This document shows positions 43,577 to 52,570 of a stretch of 64,000 nucleotides of DNA, piece by piece. Position 1 is the first letter of the stretch; every line of letters begins with the position of its first letter. The DNA comes from an uncultured Magnetospirillum sp. (GTDB lineage: Bacteria; Pseudomonadota; Alphaproteobacteria; Rhodospirillales; Magnetospirillaceae): contig NZ_CAINTR010000008.1 in the NCBI RefSeq assembly GCF_903853455.1, positions 110,776 through 174,775 on the forward strand. Direction: 5' to 3'. Both the position numbers and the translations under genes were made by a program. Under the pieces are notes generated by a model. That model made no database searches, was not told the origin of the DNA, and worked only from the letters and a program-made list of their open reading frames with translations.

Positions 43577-44689
43577 CTAAAACAGATGCCCGCCCCGCGT
43601 CGCCTTGGTCAGCAGATAGCCCTGATTGTGGTCGTTGGACGGGAAGACGTGCGGCACCCGCTCGGCCACCTCGATGTGGTGGCGGGCCAGGGCATCGACC
43701 TTGCCGGGATTGTTGGTCAGCAGCCTGACCCGGCCGATCCCCAGCAGCCGCAGCATCTGCGCCGCCGGCAGGTAGATGCGCTCGTCGTCGTCGAAGCCCA
43801 GTTGCAGATTGGCGTCGAGGGTGTCGAATCCCTCGTCCTGGAGCTGGTAGGCCCGCAGCTTGTTGACCAGGCCGATGCCGCGTCCCTCCTGGGCCAGATA
43901 GAGCAGCACGCCGCTGCCGACCCGGGCGATCTCGGCGATGGCGCCCCGCAGCTGGTCGCCGCAGTCACACCGCAACGACCCCAGCAGATCGCCGGTGAAG
44001 CATTCCGAATGCAGCCGGGTCAGAACCGCCTGATCCGGATCGGGCTCGCCGATGATGATGGCCAGATGCTCGATCCCGCCGTCGGAGGGACGGAAGGCGA
44101 CGATGCGGGCGTTCTCGGCGTTTTCCAGCGGCACCCGGGCTTCGCTCACCTGACGCAGCGACCGGGCGGCGGTGGTCTGGTAGGCGGCGATGTCAGCGGC
44201 CTTGACCGCGACCACGTCGGCAGGCGCATGACCGCTGTCGGCCACCACCGCCGCCGGCAGCAGCCGGGCCAGCTTGGCCAGCGCCACACAGGCTTGGTCC
44301 AGCGCGGCGGCAGGGCTGACGTCGAGGCGCGACAAATCGGGCGGACCCAGCAAACGGGCGCAGGGATCGGCCAGGAAGGCTATCGTTTTTGTATCGAAAC
44401 CATCCTTGGCGGCGACCCGAAACACCCCGGACTCGGACTCGGCGAGACCCAGCACCCCGGCACGCCGGCCGGTGAGCGCCAGCGCCGGCTCGGTGCCGGC
44501 CTGGGCCTTGAGACCGGCCAGGGTTTCGTCCGCCACCGCCTCGGCCGCCAGCATCAGCAACTGGGCGCCGTCGCCCCGCACCAGCACCTGGGCGCCACGG
44601 CGCAGTTCGGCGATGGCGCGGTCCACCGCGATCAGGGGCTTGGGCGCCGGCTTTTCCGGCTTGAGGCTGATATGGAGGTGCCGCGTCAT
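43577..44689 (-). CDS. ribA: GTP cyclohydrolase II with unusual N-terminal half
   Basis: I use the ATG giving [10 protein letters not shown] (370 residues). A TTG 20 codons upstream, behind GGAAGGACC, is an alternative. The C-terminal ~200 residues are Rib[25 protein letters not shown] with the three zinc cysteines, [25 protein letters not shown] and [12 protein letters not shown]. It opens GTP to start riboflavin synthesis. The first ~165 residues resemble the shape of a RibB (DHBP synthase) domain, but I cannot find its acidic active-site motif, so that half is probably inactive or repurposed. The C-terminus faces repeat copy 3. Confidence 0.88.
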   Translation of the reverse strand: MTRHLHISLKPEKPAPKPLIAVDRAIAELRRGAQVLVRGDGAQLLMLAAEAVADETLAGLKAQAGTEPALALTGRRAGVLGLAESESGVFRVAAKDGFDTKTIAFLADPCARLLGPPDLSRLDVSPAAALDQACVALAKLARLLPAAVVADSGHAPADVVAVKAADIAAYQTTAARSLRQVSEARVPLENAENARIVAFRPSDGGIEHLAIIIGEPDPDQAVLTRLHSECFTGDLLGSLRCDCGDQLRGAIAEIARVGSGVLLYLAQEGRGIGLVNKLRAYQLQDEGFDTLDANLQLGFDDDERIYLPAAQMLRLLGIGRVRLLTNNPGKVDALARHHIEVAERVPHVFPSNDHNQGYLLTKATRGGHLF

Positions 44690-44861
44690 CGGCTGGTCTT
44701 CGGTCCAAAAATCGAGGGGCGAACCATACTCGCTTTCCGGCAAGGGCAAAAGGTCCTTCCGCCCACTCTGTAAACCAAGTCACAGTCACTTAAGACTTTC
44801 GCCAGTATGGTGGGATCATTGCGGCCTATGTCACCATGACCGAAATTTATCGGATGATTTG

Positions 44862-45329
44862 ATGCAACGCTTGGCAATGACGGTTCTGGTTTTTTCCGCG
44901 GCCTTGGCCGCCTCCGTGGCGAGTGCCGAGGAAATCGGCAGCGTCTCCACCGTCTTCAAGGCGCTGGGCGCCAACGACAAGATCGTGGTCGAGGCCTTCG
45001 ACGACCCCAAGGTCGCCGGCGTCACCTGCTATCTGTCGCGGGCCAAGACCGGCGGCATCAAGGGCAGCCTGGGCGTGGCGGAAGACACCTCCGACGCCTC
45101 CATCGCCTGCCGGCAGGTGGGTCCCATCCGCATCGTCGAAGCCCTGAAGGACGGCGAGGTGGTGTTCAAGAAGGACACCTCCTTCCTGTTCAAGACCATG
45201 CAGGTGGTCCGCTTCCACGATCACAAGCGCGATGTGCTGGTCTATCTGGTCTATAGCGACAGAATCATCGAAGGCTCGCCCAAGAATTCGGTGTCGGCGG
45301 TGGCCATCGAAAAAAGTTGGGCTCCGTGA
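44862..45329 (+). CDS. creA: CreA family periplasmic protein
   Basis: This 155-residue protein has a cleavable signal peptide ([24 protein letters not shown]). The mature part shows [44 protein letters not shown], then [10 protein letters not shown] and [21 protein letters not shown], which define the CreA family. Two conserved cysteines (TCYLS and IACRQ) may pair. The function is unknown in all organisms despite wide conservation. The next gene can start on a GTG overlapping its stop, so the pair may be co-translated. Confidence 0.9.
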   Translation: MQRLAMTVLVFSAALAASVASAEEIGSVSTVFKALGANDKIVVEAFDDPKVAGVTCYLSRAKTGGIKGSLGVAEDTSDASIACRQVGPIRIVEALKDGEVVFKKDTSFLFKTMQVVRFHDHKRDVLVYLVYSDRIIEGSPKNSVSAVAIEKSWAP

Positions 45330-45331
45330 TC

Positions 45332-46957
45332 ATGGCAACCCTTCCCGACGACCAACGCCTGCTGCTCGACGGCCTCATGGTCAAGCTGGACGGCGTCGGC
45401 GATCCGGCCGCCCTGCTTCGCTTCATGGCCGAAGTGCTGCGGACCCTGCTCCGCCGCCAGGGCGACGCCGAATTCCTCGCCACCATCCAGGACGCCTTCA
45501 CCACCGGCATCGCCGGCCTGAGCTGGGACGAGCAGAAGTCCCTGGCCCGCGAGGTCATCCGGGTGGTGATCGCCAAGCGCCCGGAAATCGCCCTCGCCTG
45601 GCAGGCCATGCACGCGGAGGCCAAGACGGGGACGCCGGTCCACCGCCGCGCCGCCGACGTGGAAGCCAAGCCAGTCGTCGCCGCCCCGGAGCCGGCACCG
45701 GCCGCGCCGGCCTACGAATTCGCCGCCGCCGAAGCCCGGCTGGGCGAGTATATCGCCGACATCTTGTTGCGGCGGCTGGCGCTGCTGCGGGTCAAGCCGC
45801 CGGGGCCGCCCTCCATCGCCTATTCCCATACCCAGCCGTTCTTTCTGTTCGCCGCCACCTTTCCCGAGATTCTGCGGGATTTCGTGGTCGGACCGTTGCT
45901 GCAACACTGCCGCCTGGGGTTTGAACGCCGGATCTACCGCCATGTGGAGCCGATCCTGCTGACCGACGCGGATGCCTGGAAGGCCTTCATGGCCGACAAG
46001 CGCGACGCGGTCTGGAAGATCCTGATCTCCAGCCTGACCAAGCTGGCCGCCGCCCACAAGACCGGCGAGGCCAAGGTGCTCGCCGCCTCGGTCGAAGGCC
46101 CCGGCGAGGCCGAATACAAGATGGTCGAGATCCCGGTGACCCGCCCCCGGCTCTACGCCATCCTGGGAGTCCAGTTCAGCCTGGGCGAAGTGACCAGCAT
46201 GAAGCAGGTGCGGGTCAAGGTGCCATCGCCGCATCTGCTGGAGCCGTCGGAACATCAAGCACTGGACCTCGTCGCCCAGTTGCAGCACGCCGCCTCCCAT
46301 GTGGGGCTGAACCTGCCGGCCAGCGTCGATTTCCAGTTCCTGCGCACCCTGCTGGACTTCAATGTGCGGCTGTTCATGCAATCGCGCGACGAACTGATGG
46401 GGCTGGCCGGGCATGCCGAGACCAGCGCCAAGTTCCTGACCGACCGCTTCAAGGCGGTGGACGAGACCCTCAGCCACGTCCTGGCCGACATCCTGGCCAT
46501 GATGCTGTTCACCCAGCATGGCGACGACCGTTTCGGCCTAGCCGAATTCTACGGAATCTGTGTCGGCGCGTCCCGCGACAAGACTGCGCTGAACCATACC
46601 CGCCCCTTCGCCACCCACGAGCTGAAACGGCGGCCGCGCGAACTGGCGTTCCAGCTGCGCGAGGCCCTGCGGCGGCGGTTGCATGTGGACGTGGTGCTGG
46701 CGGCGGTGGACATGCTGATCGTCTGCTGGCAGGTCATGGGCAAGAACCGCTTCAACACCGAGCTGGACGCCGGATTGGCGGTGATCGGCGCCTTTCCCAT
46801 GATTTTCGCCGGCGATCCGGAAGAGGCGAGCTTCGTCGCCATCGGCCAGATGGTGCGCGACGTCCTGACCAGCGAGATCCCCGAACGCTCCGCCTGTCTG
46901 ATGCAGATCAGTCAGGCCTATGACCGCATCGGGCGCAAATCCACTGCTTTGGCCTGA
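45332..46957 (+). CDS. Unrecognised 541-residue soluble protein
   Basis: I start at the ATG two codons after a GTG that overlaps the creA stop; a TTG further upstream is also in frame. No signal peptide, membrane span or known motif is seen. Residues 1-95 are helical, residues 105-125 are an Ala/Pro linker (VVAAPEPAPAAPAYEF), and the remaining ~415 residues are mostly helical with a compact region around YSHTQPFFLFAATFPEILRDFVVGPLLQHC and a C-terminal VLTSEIPERSACLMQISQAYDRIG. Composition matches its neighbours, so it is a normal resident gene. It may work with CreA. An AT-rich hairpin follows 10 bases after the stop. Confidence 0.7.
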   Translation: MATLPDDQRLLLDGLMVKLDGVGDPAALLRFMAEVLRTLLRRQGDAEFLATIQDAFTTGIAGLSWDEQKSLAREVIRVVIAKRPEIALAWQAMHAEAKTGTPVHRRAADVEAKPVVAAPEPAPAAPAYEFAAAEARLGEYIADILLRRLALLRVKPPGPPSIAYSHTQPFFLFAATFPEILRDFVVGPLLQHCRLGFERRIYRHVEPILLTDADAWKAFMADKRDAVWKILISSLTKLAAAHKTGEAKVLAASVEGPGEAEYKMVEIPVTRPRLYAILGVQFSLGEVTSMKQVRVKVPSPHLLEPSEHQALDLVAQLQHAASHVGLNLPASVDFQFLRTLLDFNVRLFMQSRDELMGLAGHAETSAKFLTDRFKAVDETLSHVLADILAMMLFTQHGDDRFGLAEFYGICVGASRDKTALNHTRPFATHELKRRPRELAFQLREALRRRLHVDVVLAAVDMLIVCWQVMGKNRFNTELDAGLAVIGAFPMIFAGDPEEASFVAIGQMVRDVLTSEIPERSACLMQISQAYDRIGRKSTALA

Positions 46958-46966
46958 GTTGTAAGT

Positions 46967-46998
46967 AAAAATATAGATAAAATTGTATCTATATTTTA
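46967..46998. terminator. AT-rich 12-bp hairpin
   Basis: AAAATATAGATA (46968-46979) pairs perfectly with TATCTATATTTT (46986-46997) around a six-base loop. It begins 10 bases after the stop of the 541-residue gene. A GC-poor stem in so GC-rich a genome is striking. It could be a terminator, a regulator-binding palindrome for the small downstream gene, or a nucleoid-protein site. Confidence 0.45.
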
Positions 46999-47094
46999 TA
47001 CTATGCTATAGGTGCATGCCTCCAAAGCATCAATGCCGCATATCCAAAAGTTTAAGATACGCATATGATTGGGCCTTAGAAAGAGGAGGCCCTG

Positions 47095-47301
47095 ATGTTC
47101 ATCGTCGACTTAGGCCGCAATCAAAATCCAAGCTATTCACCTCTGACCGTCAACGGCCCGGAGTATCTGTTCGGGTTGGCCCGCTATATCGCCCGAACGA
47201 TCTCCGACGTGGAGGTTCGCGCCTTCCTCGACCCCGGCATGGGAGCCGGCGTGGTGTTTCGGGGCGACGATCTCAAGGATGACGACATCGAGATGTTCTG
47301 A
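47095..47301 (+). CDS. Small unrecognised protein (68 residues)
   Basis: An AGAGGAGG ribosome-binding site sits six bases before the ATG, which strongly supports translation. The product MFIVDLGRNQNPSYSPLTVN continues with EYLFGLARYIARTISDVEVRAFLDPGMGAG and an acidic tail DDLKDDDIEMF. It has no membrane span or signal. The upstream ~130 bases are AT-rich with a perfect hairpin and probably hold its promoter. No family was recognised. Confidence 0.6.
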   Translation: MFIVDLGRNQNPSYSPLTVNGPEYLFGLARYIARTISDVEVRAFLDPGMGAGVVFRGDDLKDDDIEMF

Positions 47302-47340
47302 TCCGGACAGGATCGCCGGCGAGTCACACGGGTGGCCCGC

Positions 47341-47394
47341 CGGTCTCATGCCTCGAACAGGCGACCCTCGTCCGAAGGCCGCCTGTTGGGTTTC
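47341..47394. terminator. Possible two-way terminator between the small ORF and ppa
   Basis: AACAGGCG (about 47355) pairs with CGCCTGTT (about 47379) across a 16-base loop, followed on the plus side by GGGTTT. The genes on either side converge on it. The T-run is weak, so confidence is low. Confidence 0.35.
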
Positions 47395-47940
47395 CTACTT
47401 CTTCTTCGGCTTGGCGGCGATGGCGCGGTCGATGGATTCCTGGATGATGGCGGCGGCCTTGTCCGGCCCGCCCCAGCCCTTCAGCTGAACCCACTTGCCC
47501 ACTTCCAGGTCCTTGTAATGGACGAAGAAGTGCTCGATCTGCTGCACCAGGATCTTGGGCAGATCCTCGTAGGAGTTCACGCCGTCGTAGAACGGATGCA
47601 GCTTGGAATGGGGCACGGCCAGGATCTTCTCGTCCATGCCGCCCTCGTCCTCCATCAGCAGGACGCCGATGGGGCGCGAGCGCATCACCGCGCCCACCGC
47701 CACCGGCACCCGGCCGACCACCATCACGTCCACCGGATCGCCGTCCTCGGACAGGGTGTGCGGCACGAAGCCGTAATTGACCGGGTAGTACATGGCGGTG
47801 TTGAGGAAGCGGTCGACGAACATGGCGCCCGATTCCTTACAGATTTCGTACTTCACCGGGTCGCCGCGCAACGGGATCTCGATGACCACGTTGACGTCGC
47901 GGGGCGGGTTCTTGCCGATTGGGATCTTCTTGAGGTCCAT
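47395..47940 (-). CDS. ppa: Inorganic pyrophosphatase, family I
   Basis: This 181-residue enzyme hydrolyses pyrophosphate made in biosynthesis. The signature EDGDPVDVMVV near residues 64-74 holds the metal-binding aspartates. YPVNYGFVPHTL and EIPLRGDPVKYEICKESGAMFVDRFL are family-typical, and a Lys-rich C-terminus (AAKPKKK) ends it. Length is normal for bacteria. It follows ald on the same strand after 14 bases. Confidence 0.95.
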   Translation of the reverse strand: MDLKKIPIGKNPPRDVNVVIEIPLRGDPVKYEICKESGAMFVDRFLNTAMYYPVNYGFVPHTLSEDGDPVDVMVVGRVPVAVGAVMRSRPIGVLLMEDEGGMDEKILAVPHSKLHPFYDGVNSYEDLPKILVQQIEHFFVHYKDLEVGKWVQLKGWGGPDKAAAIIQESIDRAIAAKPKKK

Positions 47941-47954
47941 TGCTGCTTTGTATC

Positions 47955-49073
47955 CTAGTCAGAGAGGGCGGCCTCAGGCGCCGTGAAGGCGTAGCCGAGG
48001 TCGCGGGCCACCGCCGCGTGGGTAACGCGGCCGTGGTGAACATTGAGGCCCGCGCGGAAGTGCGGGTCCTCGGACAGCGCGCGGGCGAGGCCGTTATCGG
48101 CCAGCGCCAGCACGAACGGAAGCGTGGCGTTGTTGAGAGCGAAGGCCGAGGTGCGGGCCACCGCGCCGGGCATGTTGGTGACGCAGTAATGGACCACGCC
48201 CTCCTCCACATAGGTGGGATCGGCATGGGTGGTGGGCCGCGAGGTCTCGAAGCAGCCACCCTGGTCGATGGCCACGTCCACCAGCACCGAGCCCTTGCGC
48301 ATGGCCCCCACCAGGGTGCGACTGACCAGCCGGGGCGCCGCCGCGCCCGGCACCAGCACCGCGCCGATCAGCAGGTCGGCCTCCAGCACGTGGTGCTCGA
48401 TGTTGTCCATGGTGGCGAAGGCGGTCTCCACCGTGTTGAGCAGAAGCTCGTCGATCTGGGCCAGACGGGCCAGCGAGCGGTCCAACACCACCACCCGCGC
48501 CCCCAGTCCCACCGCCATGCGGGTGGCGTTGCCGCCGACCACGCCGCCGCCCAGCACCACCACCTTGGCCGGAGCCACCCCGGGCACCCCGCCCAGCAGC
48601 ACCCCGGCGCCACCTTGCTCCTTTTCCAGGCAATGGGCGCCGACCTGGATCGACATGCGCCCGGCCACCTCGGACATGGGGGCCAGCAACGGCAACCGCC
48701 CCAGCGAATCCGTCACCGTCTCGTAGGCGATGGCGGTGACGCCCGAATTTACCAGGGCGAGGGTCTGGGCCGGATCGGGGGCCAGATGCAGATAGGTGAA
48801 CAGGATCTGACCCGGACGCAGCAAACCGAACTCGGCGGGCTGCGGCTCCTTGACCTTGACCACCAGATCGGCGGTGGCGAAGACCTCGGCGGCGGAACCC
48901 ACCACCTCGGCCCCGGCGGCGCGATAGGCGGCATCGGGGCAGCCGACGCCGTCACCGGCCCCGGTCTCGACCACCGCCTGATGGCCGTGATGGACCAGTT
49001 CCCGCACCGAGCCCGGCGTCAGACCAACCCGGTATTCGTGGCTCTTTATCTCTTTGGGGATTCCGACACGCAT
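47955..49073 (-). CDS. ald: Alanine dehydrogenase
   Basis: This 372-residue enzyme converts alanine to pyruvate and ammonia with NAD. I start at [10 protein letters not shown]; in-frame sequence upstream does not match the family. Markers are [14 protein letters not shown] at residues 7-20, [28 protein letters not shown] near 168-195 for NAD binding, [24 protein letters not shown] near 228-250, and [24 protein letters not shown] near 268. It precedes ppa. With the NAD-glutamate dehydrogenase it points to amino-acid catabolism. Confidence 0.94.
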   Translation of the reverse strand: MRVGIPKEIKSHEYRVGLTPGSVRELVHHGHQAVVETGAGDGVGCPDAAYRAAGAEVVGSAAEVFATADLVVKVKEPQPAEFGLLRPGQILFTYLHLAPDPAQTLALVNSGVTAIAYETVTDSLGRLPLLAPMSEVAGRMSIQVGAHCLEKEQGGAGVLLGGVPGVAPAKVVVLGGGVVGGNATRMAVGLGARVVVLDRSLARLAQIDELLLNTVETAFATMDNIEHHVLEADLLIGAVLVPGAAAPRLVSRTLVGAMRKGSVLVDVAIDQGGCFETSRPTTHADPTYVEEGVVHYCVTNMPGAVARTSAFALNNATLPFVLALADNGLARALSEDPHFRAGLNVHHGRVTHAAVARDLGYAFTAPEAALSD

Positions 49074-49166
49074 GCCGAAGCAACCTTTGGAATGATTCGA
49101 GGGGGTCAGCATGACCGCTCGGACGATTGGTTTCAACCGGGTTTGGATGACAACGAAGCGGAGCGA

Positions 49167-50498
49167 CTATGCATCCACCGCGATTTGCCGCTGCCGTTTC
49201 ATCAGCCAGGGCAGCAGCAGCAACGCCGGCACCGTCACCACCGTGGTCAGCAGGAAGAAATCGACCCAGCCCAGCCAATCGGCCAGCTTGCCGCTGGTGG
49301 AGGCGAACATGGTGCGGCCCACCGCGGTCAGCGACGACAGCAGGGCGTATTGGGTGGCGGTATAGGCGAGGTTGCACAGGCCGGAAATATAGGCGACCAG
49401 GGCGGAACCGGCCATGCCGGCGGTCAGGTTCTCGACGAAGACGCACAGCGCCAGCGCCCAGATATTATGACCGGCCAAGGCCTGGACCACATAGAACAGA
49501 TTGCCCAGCGATTGCAGCACCCCGAACACCAGCAACGCCCGCAGCACCCCGAACCGTGCCACCAAGGCGCCACCGACAATGGTGCCGGCGATGGTGGCGC
49601 CGAAGCCGAAAATCTTGCTGACCCAGGCGATCTCGTCCAGGCCGAAGCCCATTTCGATATACAGGGTGTTGGCCATGGCGCCGGCCATGGCCTCGCCCAT
49701 CTTGTAGCCGATGACGAACAGCAGCACCGCCACCCAGGCCGGCCGCGCCATCAGGTCGGCGAAGGGGCACACCACCGCGCCGTACAGCCAGGCCAGAACT
49801 TTCGCCCGCATCCCCTTCATATGCGGGCGGCGGTCGAGGAATTCGGCGGCGCGGCGCTCGCGCTCCAGGGTGGCGGCAGACACCTTGATCTCCGGTTCGT
49901 GCCCCAGCAGGAACACCGCCAGCCCCACCGACAGCAAGGCCGCCATGGTGGCATAGGCGGCGAACCAGCCATAGGCCGAGGCCACCAGCAGCGCCCCCGC
50001 CCCGGCGGCCAGCATGGCGAGGCGATAGCCGGCCTGCACCGCGCCCGCCCCGGGGCCTTGCTGGTCGTCGTCGAGGAGCTCGACGCGGTAGGCGTCGATG
50101 ACGATGTCCTGGCTGGCCGACAGGAACGCCACCGTCACCGCCAGACCGGCGGTCAGCCAGATCTCCCTCACCGGATCGGTGGCGCCCAGGGCCAGGATGG
50201 CGGCGATCAACAGCAGCTGGATCACCACCCCCCACGACCGCCGCCGTCCCAGCAGGCGGGTCAGGACGGGCAGCGGCAGCCGGTCGATCAACGGCGACCA
50301 CAGGAATTTCAGGGCATAGGGGGTGCCCACCAGGGCGAAGATACCGATGGCGGTGCGGCTGATCCCCTCGCTCTTCAGCCAGGCCGACAGAGTGGAAAAG
50401 GTCAGCAGCAGGGGCAGGCCGCTGGAAAACCCCAGCAGCAGCACCATCACCACCCGCCGGTCGAGATAGGCGGCGAACGAGGCGGACCAGCCCTTCAT
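49167..50498 (-). CDS. ampG: AmpG-like MFS permease
   Basis: This 443-residue inner-membrane transporter has 12 to 14 hydrophobic segments. It begins YLDRRVVMVLLLGFSSGLPLLLTFSTLSAWL with the GFSSGLPLLL motif of AmpG, then KFLWSPLIDRL, LSASQDIVIDAYRVELL and GLCNLAYTATQYALLSSL. AmpG brings GlcNAc-anhydroMurNAc muropeptides into the cytoplasm for cell-wall recycling. It stops 10 bases from grpE on the same strand. Family is clear; substrate follows from the family. Confidence 0.87.
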   Translation of the reverse strand: MKGWSASFAAYLDRRVVMVLLLGFSSGLPLLLTFSTLSAWLKSEGISRTAIGIFALVGTPYALKFLWSPLIDRLPLPVLTRLLGRRRSWGVVIQLLLIAAILALGATDPVREIWLTAGLAVTVAFLSASQDIVIDAYRVELLDDDQQGPGAGAVQAGYRLAMLAAGAGALLVASAYGWFAAYATMAALLSVGLAVFLLGHEPEIKVSAATLERERRAAEFLDRRPHMKGMRAKVLAWLYGAVVCPFADLMARPAWVAVLLFVIGYKMGEAMAGAMANTLYIEMGFGLDEIAWVSKIFGFGATIAGTIVGGALVARFGVLRALLVFGVLQSLGNLFYVVQALAGHNIWALALCVFVENLTAGMAGSALVAYISGLCNLAYTATQYALLSSLTAVGRTMFASTSGKLADWLGWVDFFLLTTVVTVPALLLLPWLMKRQRQIAVDA

Positions 50499-50508
50499 GG
50501 GCCGGTCC

Positions 50509-51114
50509 CTACGCCGTGGTATCGACGTTGACCCCGGCGCTCTTGGGGCCGCCCTTGGAGACGCCCACCAGGGCCGGACGCAGCAGGCGGTCGTGGATGG
50601 TGTAGCCGGCCTGCATCACCAGCACAACGGTGCCTTCCGGCTGGGTGACGTCTTCCATTTCCATCATGGCCTGATGCAGGTTGGGGTCGAAGCGCTCGCC
50701 CTGGGCCGCGATGAGGCGGATGCCGTAGCGCTCGAAGGTGGTCAGCAGGTCGCGCTCGGTCATCTCGACGCCGACGGTCAGGGAATTGACTCCCTCGAGC
50801 TCGCGCGCCCCCGGCGGCAGGGCGTCCAGCGCCCGGCGCAGGTTGTCGGCCACCGCCAGCACGTCCTTGGCGAAATTGCCGACCGCGTATTTGCCGCGAT
50901 CCTCGGCCTGCTGCTCCAACCGGCGCCGCACATTCTCGGTGTCGGCCTTGGCGTAGAGCAGGTCGTTCTTCAGCTTGGCCAGTTCGGCCTCCAGCTCGGC
51001 CACCCGTTCGGGGGTGGGAGCGGGCGCGGCGGCGGGCTGTTCCGCCGGGGCCGGGGCCGCTTCGGCGACGGGAGCGGTGTCCACCGGTTCCACGCTGGTA
51101 TGGTCCTGGGTCAT
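50509..51114 (-). CDS. grpE: GrpE nucleotide-exchange factor
   Basis: I start this 201-residue protein at MTQDHTSVEP, eight bases after GAAGG. An ATG six codons upstream shares an A with the hrcA stop (TGATG) and is also plausible. Residues 1-35 are an Ala/Pro-rich disordered tail. The long coiled coil ELEAELAKLKNDLLYAKADTENVRRRLEQQ follows at ~36-70, then the beta-domain FDPNLHQAMMEMED and VVLVMQAGYTIHDRLLRPALVGVSKG. It exchanges ADP on DnaK. Coupling to hrcA is the usual alphaproteobacterial arrangement; dnaK is not in the window. Confidence 0.94.
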   Translation of the reverse strand: MTQDHTSVEPVDTAPVAEAAPAPAEQPAAAPAPTPERVAELEAELAKLKNDLLYAKADTENVRRRLEQQAEDRGKYAVGNFAKDVLAVADNLRRALDALPPGARELEGVNSLTVGVEMTERDLLTTFERYGIRLIAAQGERFDPNLHQAMMEMEDVTQPEGTVVLVMQAGYTIHDRLLRPALVGVSKGGPKSAGVNVDTTA

Positions 51115-51131
51115 GTCGTTACCTTCAGTCA

Positions 51132-52196
51132 TCACGGTTGTCCAATAAGCCGGCCGACCACCTTGGCGGTATAGTCGACCATGGGAATGATGCGGGCGTA
51201 ATTGATGCGTTGCGGCCCGATCACCCCGATGGCGCCGACGATGCGTTCGCGGGCATCGCGGTAGGGCGCCACGATCATCGAGCAGCCGGTCACCCCGAAC
51301 AGCTCGTTCTCGGCACCGATGAAAATCTGCACCCCGTCGGCGGTCTGGGTCAGGTCCACCAGCCGCAGGAACTGCTCCGAGGTCTCCAGCGCCTCGAACA
51401 GGGCGCGGATGCGCTCCAGATCCTCGACGGCGGTGACGTCTTCCAGCAGATGGGACTGGCCACGCACGATCAGGGCGCCCTGGTCGTCGCCGCCGCCGGC
51501 CCAGGTGGCCAACCCGGCCTCGACCACTCGTTTCGTCAGCGAATCGAGCTGCGAGCGCTGCTGGTCCAACTCCAGGGCGATCTCGTCCTTGACCTCGTCC
51601 AGCGAGCGGCCGGTCAGGCGGGCGTTGAGGAAATTGCCGGCTTCCACCAGGGTCGACATCTCCACCCCGTCGGGCAGGTCGAGGATGCGGTTTTCCACCA
51701 TGCCGTCCTCGGTGACCAGCACCACCAGGGCGCGGTGACGGCCCAGCCAGACGAATTCCACATGCTTGAGCATGCGTTGGATCTTGGGCGCCACCACCAC
51801 GCCGGCACAGCGCGACAGCCCCGACAGCGCCGACAGCGCCTCGGTCAGCGCCTGTTCCATGCTCTTGCCGGCGGCGCGGCACTGGGCGTCGAGCTGGGAG
51901 CGCTCGTCCTCGGGCATGCGGCCCACTTCCAGCAGGCCGTTGACGAACAGCCGCATGCCGGCCTGGGTCGGCAGCCGCCCGGCCGAGGTGTGCGGCGCGT
52001 AGAGCAGCCCGAAATCCTCGAGGTCGGCCATGACGTTGCGGATGGTGGCCGGCGACAGCGCCACCTGGAGACGCTGGGACAGGGTGCGCGAGCCGATTGG
52101 CTCGCCGGTGGCCACATAGGCCTCGACGATATGGCGAAAGATCTCGCGCGAGCGTTCGTTCAGCTCGGTGATCACCGGAGTCTTGCCGCGTATCAT
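51132..52196 (-). CDS. hrcA: Heat-shock repressor HrcA
   Basis: I choose the ATG behind AAAGG, giving 354 residues starting MIRGKTPVITELNERSREIF. An ATG and a TTG 5 and 8 codons upstream are possible. The N-terminal winged helix contains IVEAYVATGEPIGSRTLSQRLQVALSPATIRNVMADLEDFGLL, and the GRLPTQAGMRLFVNGLL segment follows, as in all HrcA. The C-terminal GAF-like part has FIGAENELFGVTGCSMIVAPYR and GAIGVIGPQRINYARIIPMVDY. It represses chaperone genes at CIRCE sites. Here it is divergent from rph with a palindromic promoter. Confidence 0.95.
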   Translation of the reverse strand: MIRGKTPVITELNERSREIFRHIVEAYVATGEPIGSRTLSQRLQVALSPATIRNVMADLEDFGLLYAPHTSAGRLPTQAGMRLFVNGLLEVGRMPEDERSQLDAQCRAAGKSMEQALTEALSALSGLSRCAGVVVAPKIQRMLKHVEFVWLGRHRALVVLVTEDGMVENRILDLPDGVEMSTLVEAGNFLNARLTGRSLDEVKDEIALELDQQRSQLDSLTKRVVEAGLATWAGGGDDQGALIVRGQSHLLEDVTAVEDLERIRALFEALETSEQFLRLVDLTQTADGVQIFIGAENELFGVTGCSMIVAPYRDARERIVGAIGVIGPQRINYARIIPMVDYTAKVVGRLIGQP

Positions 52197-52220
52197 CCCT
52201 GGCCCTTTCATTGCGGCCAA

Positions 52221-52249
52221 AATCTAGTGACCGCTTGACGGTCCGTCAA
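52221..52249 (-). promoter_or_regulatory. hrcA-grpE promoter with palindrome over the -35
   Basis: On the minus strand TTGACG (52244-52249), a 17-base spacer and TAGATT (52221-52226) form a near-consensus vegetative promoter. The -35 box lies within a perfect palindrome, TTGACGG-T-CCGTCAA (52235-52249). It is not a CIRCE element (TTAGCACTC-N9-GAGTGCTAA). TSS would fall about 15-20 bases upstream of the hrcA ATG. Confidence 0.65.
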
Positions 52250-52299
52250 TGAGAGGGGAGTCGATTGTGGCGATGGGATGCGATTACTCCCCCACAGAT

Positions 52300-52490
52300 C
52301 ATGAGGCTGAAAGTAGATTCACCACAGAGACACAGAGGCACAGAGATGCCGTGCCAACCGCAATATCTCGGGTTTCGTCCATACCTTAATAGATTAATTG
52401 TCCGCTGCGCGGACGGAAGAAACATCGGCACCATGCGCACAATATCTCTGTGTCTCTGTGGTTTTCTCACCTTATCCATGAAGTGATAGG
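52300..52490. repeat. Long inverted-arm repeat, copy A (CACAGAG type)
   Basis: The left arm (about 52318-52348, beginning TTCACCACAGAGACACAGAG) pairs with the right arm (52444-52469, ATCTCTGTGTCTCTGTGG then TTTTCTCA). The 95-base middle contains GTCCGCTGCGCGGAC as a small palindrome. It fills the 374-base hrcA-rph gap and contains no supported gene. Confidence 0.75.
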
Positions 52491-52570
52491 TGATAAGGAC
52501 CCGATGGTGGACGCGGCCGGCCCGAAGGTTTAGGGTTCCCGCCCGAATTATCCACAGGAACCCGCATCCC

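Noticed and set aside
47940..50531. An 863-codon frame antisense to ald and ampG
   Set aside because: Same composition effect; it spans two well-supported genes and their junction.
52197..52570. A CIRCE element for HrcA autoregulation
   Set aside because: No TTAGCACTC-N9-GAGTGCTAA sequence or close variant is present in the hrcA-rph gap.
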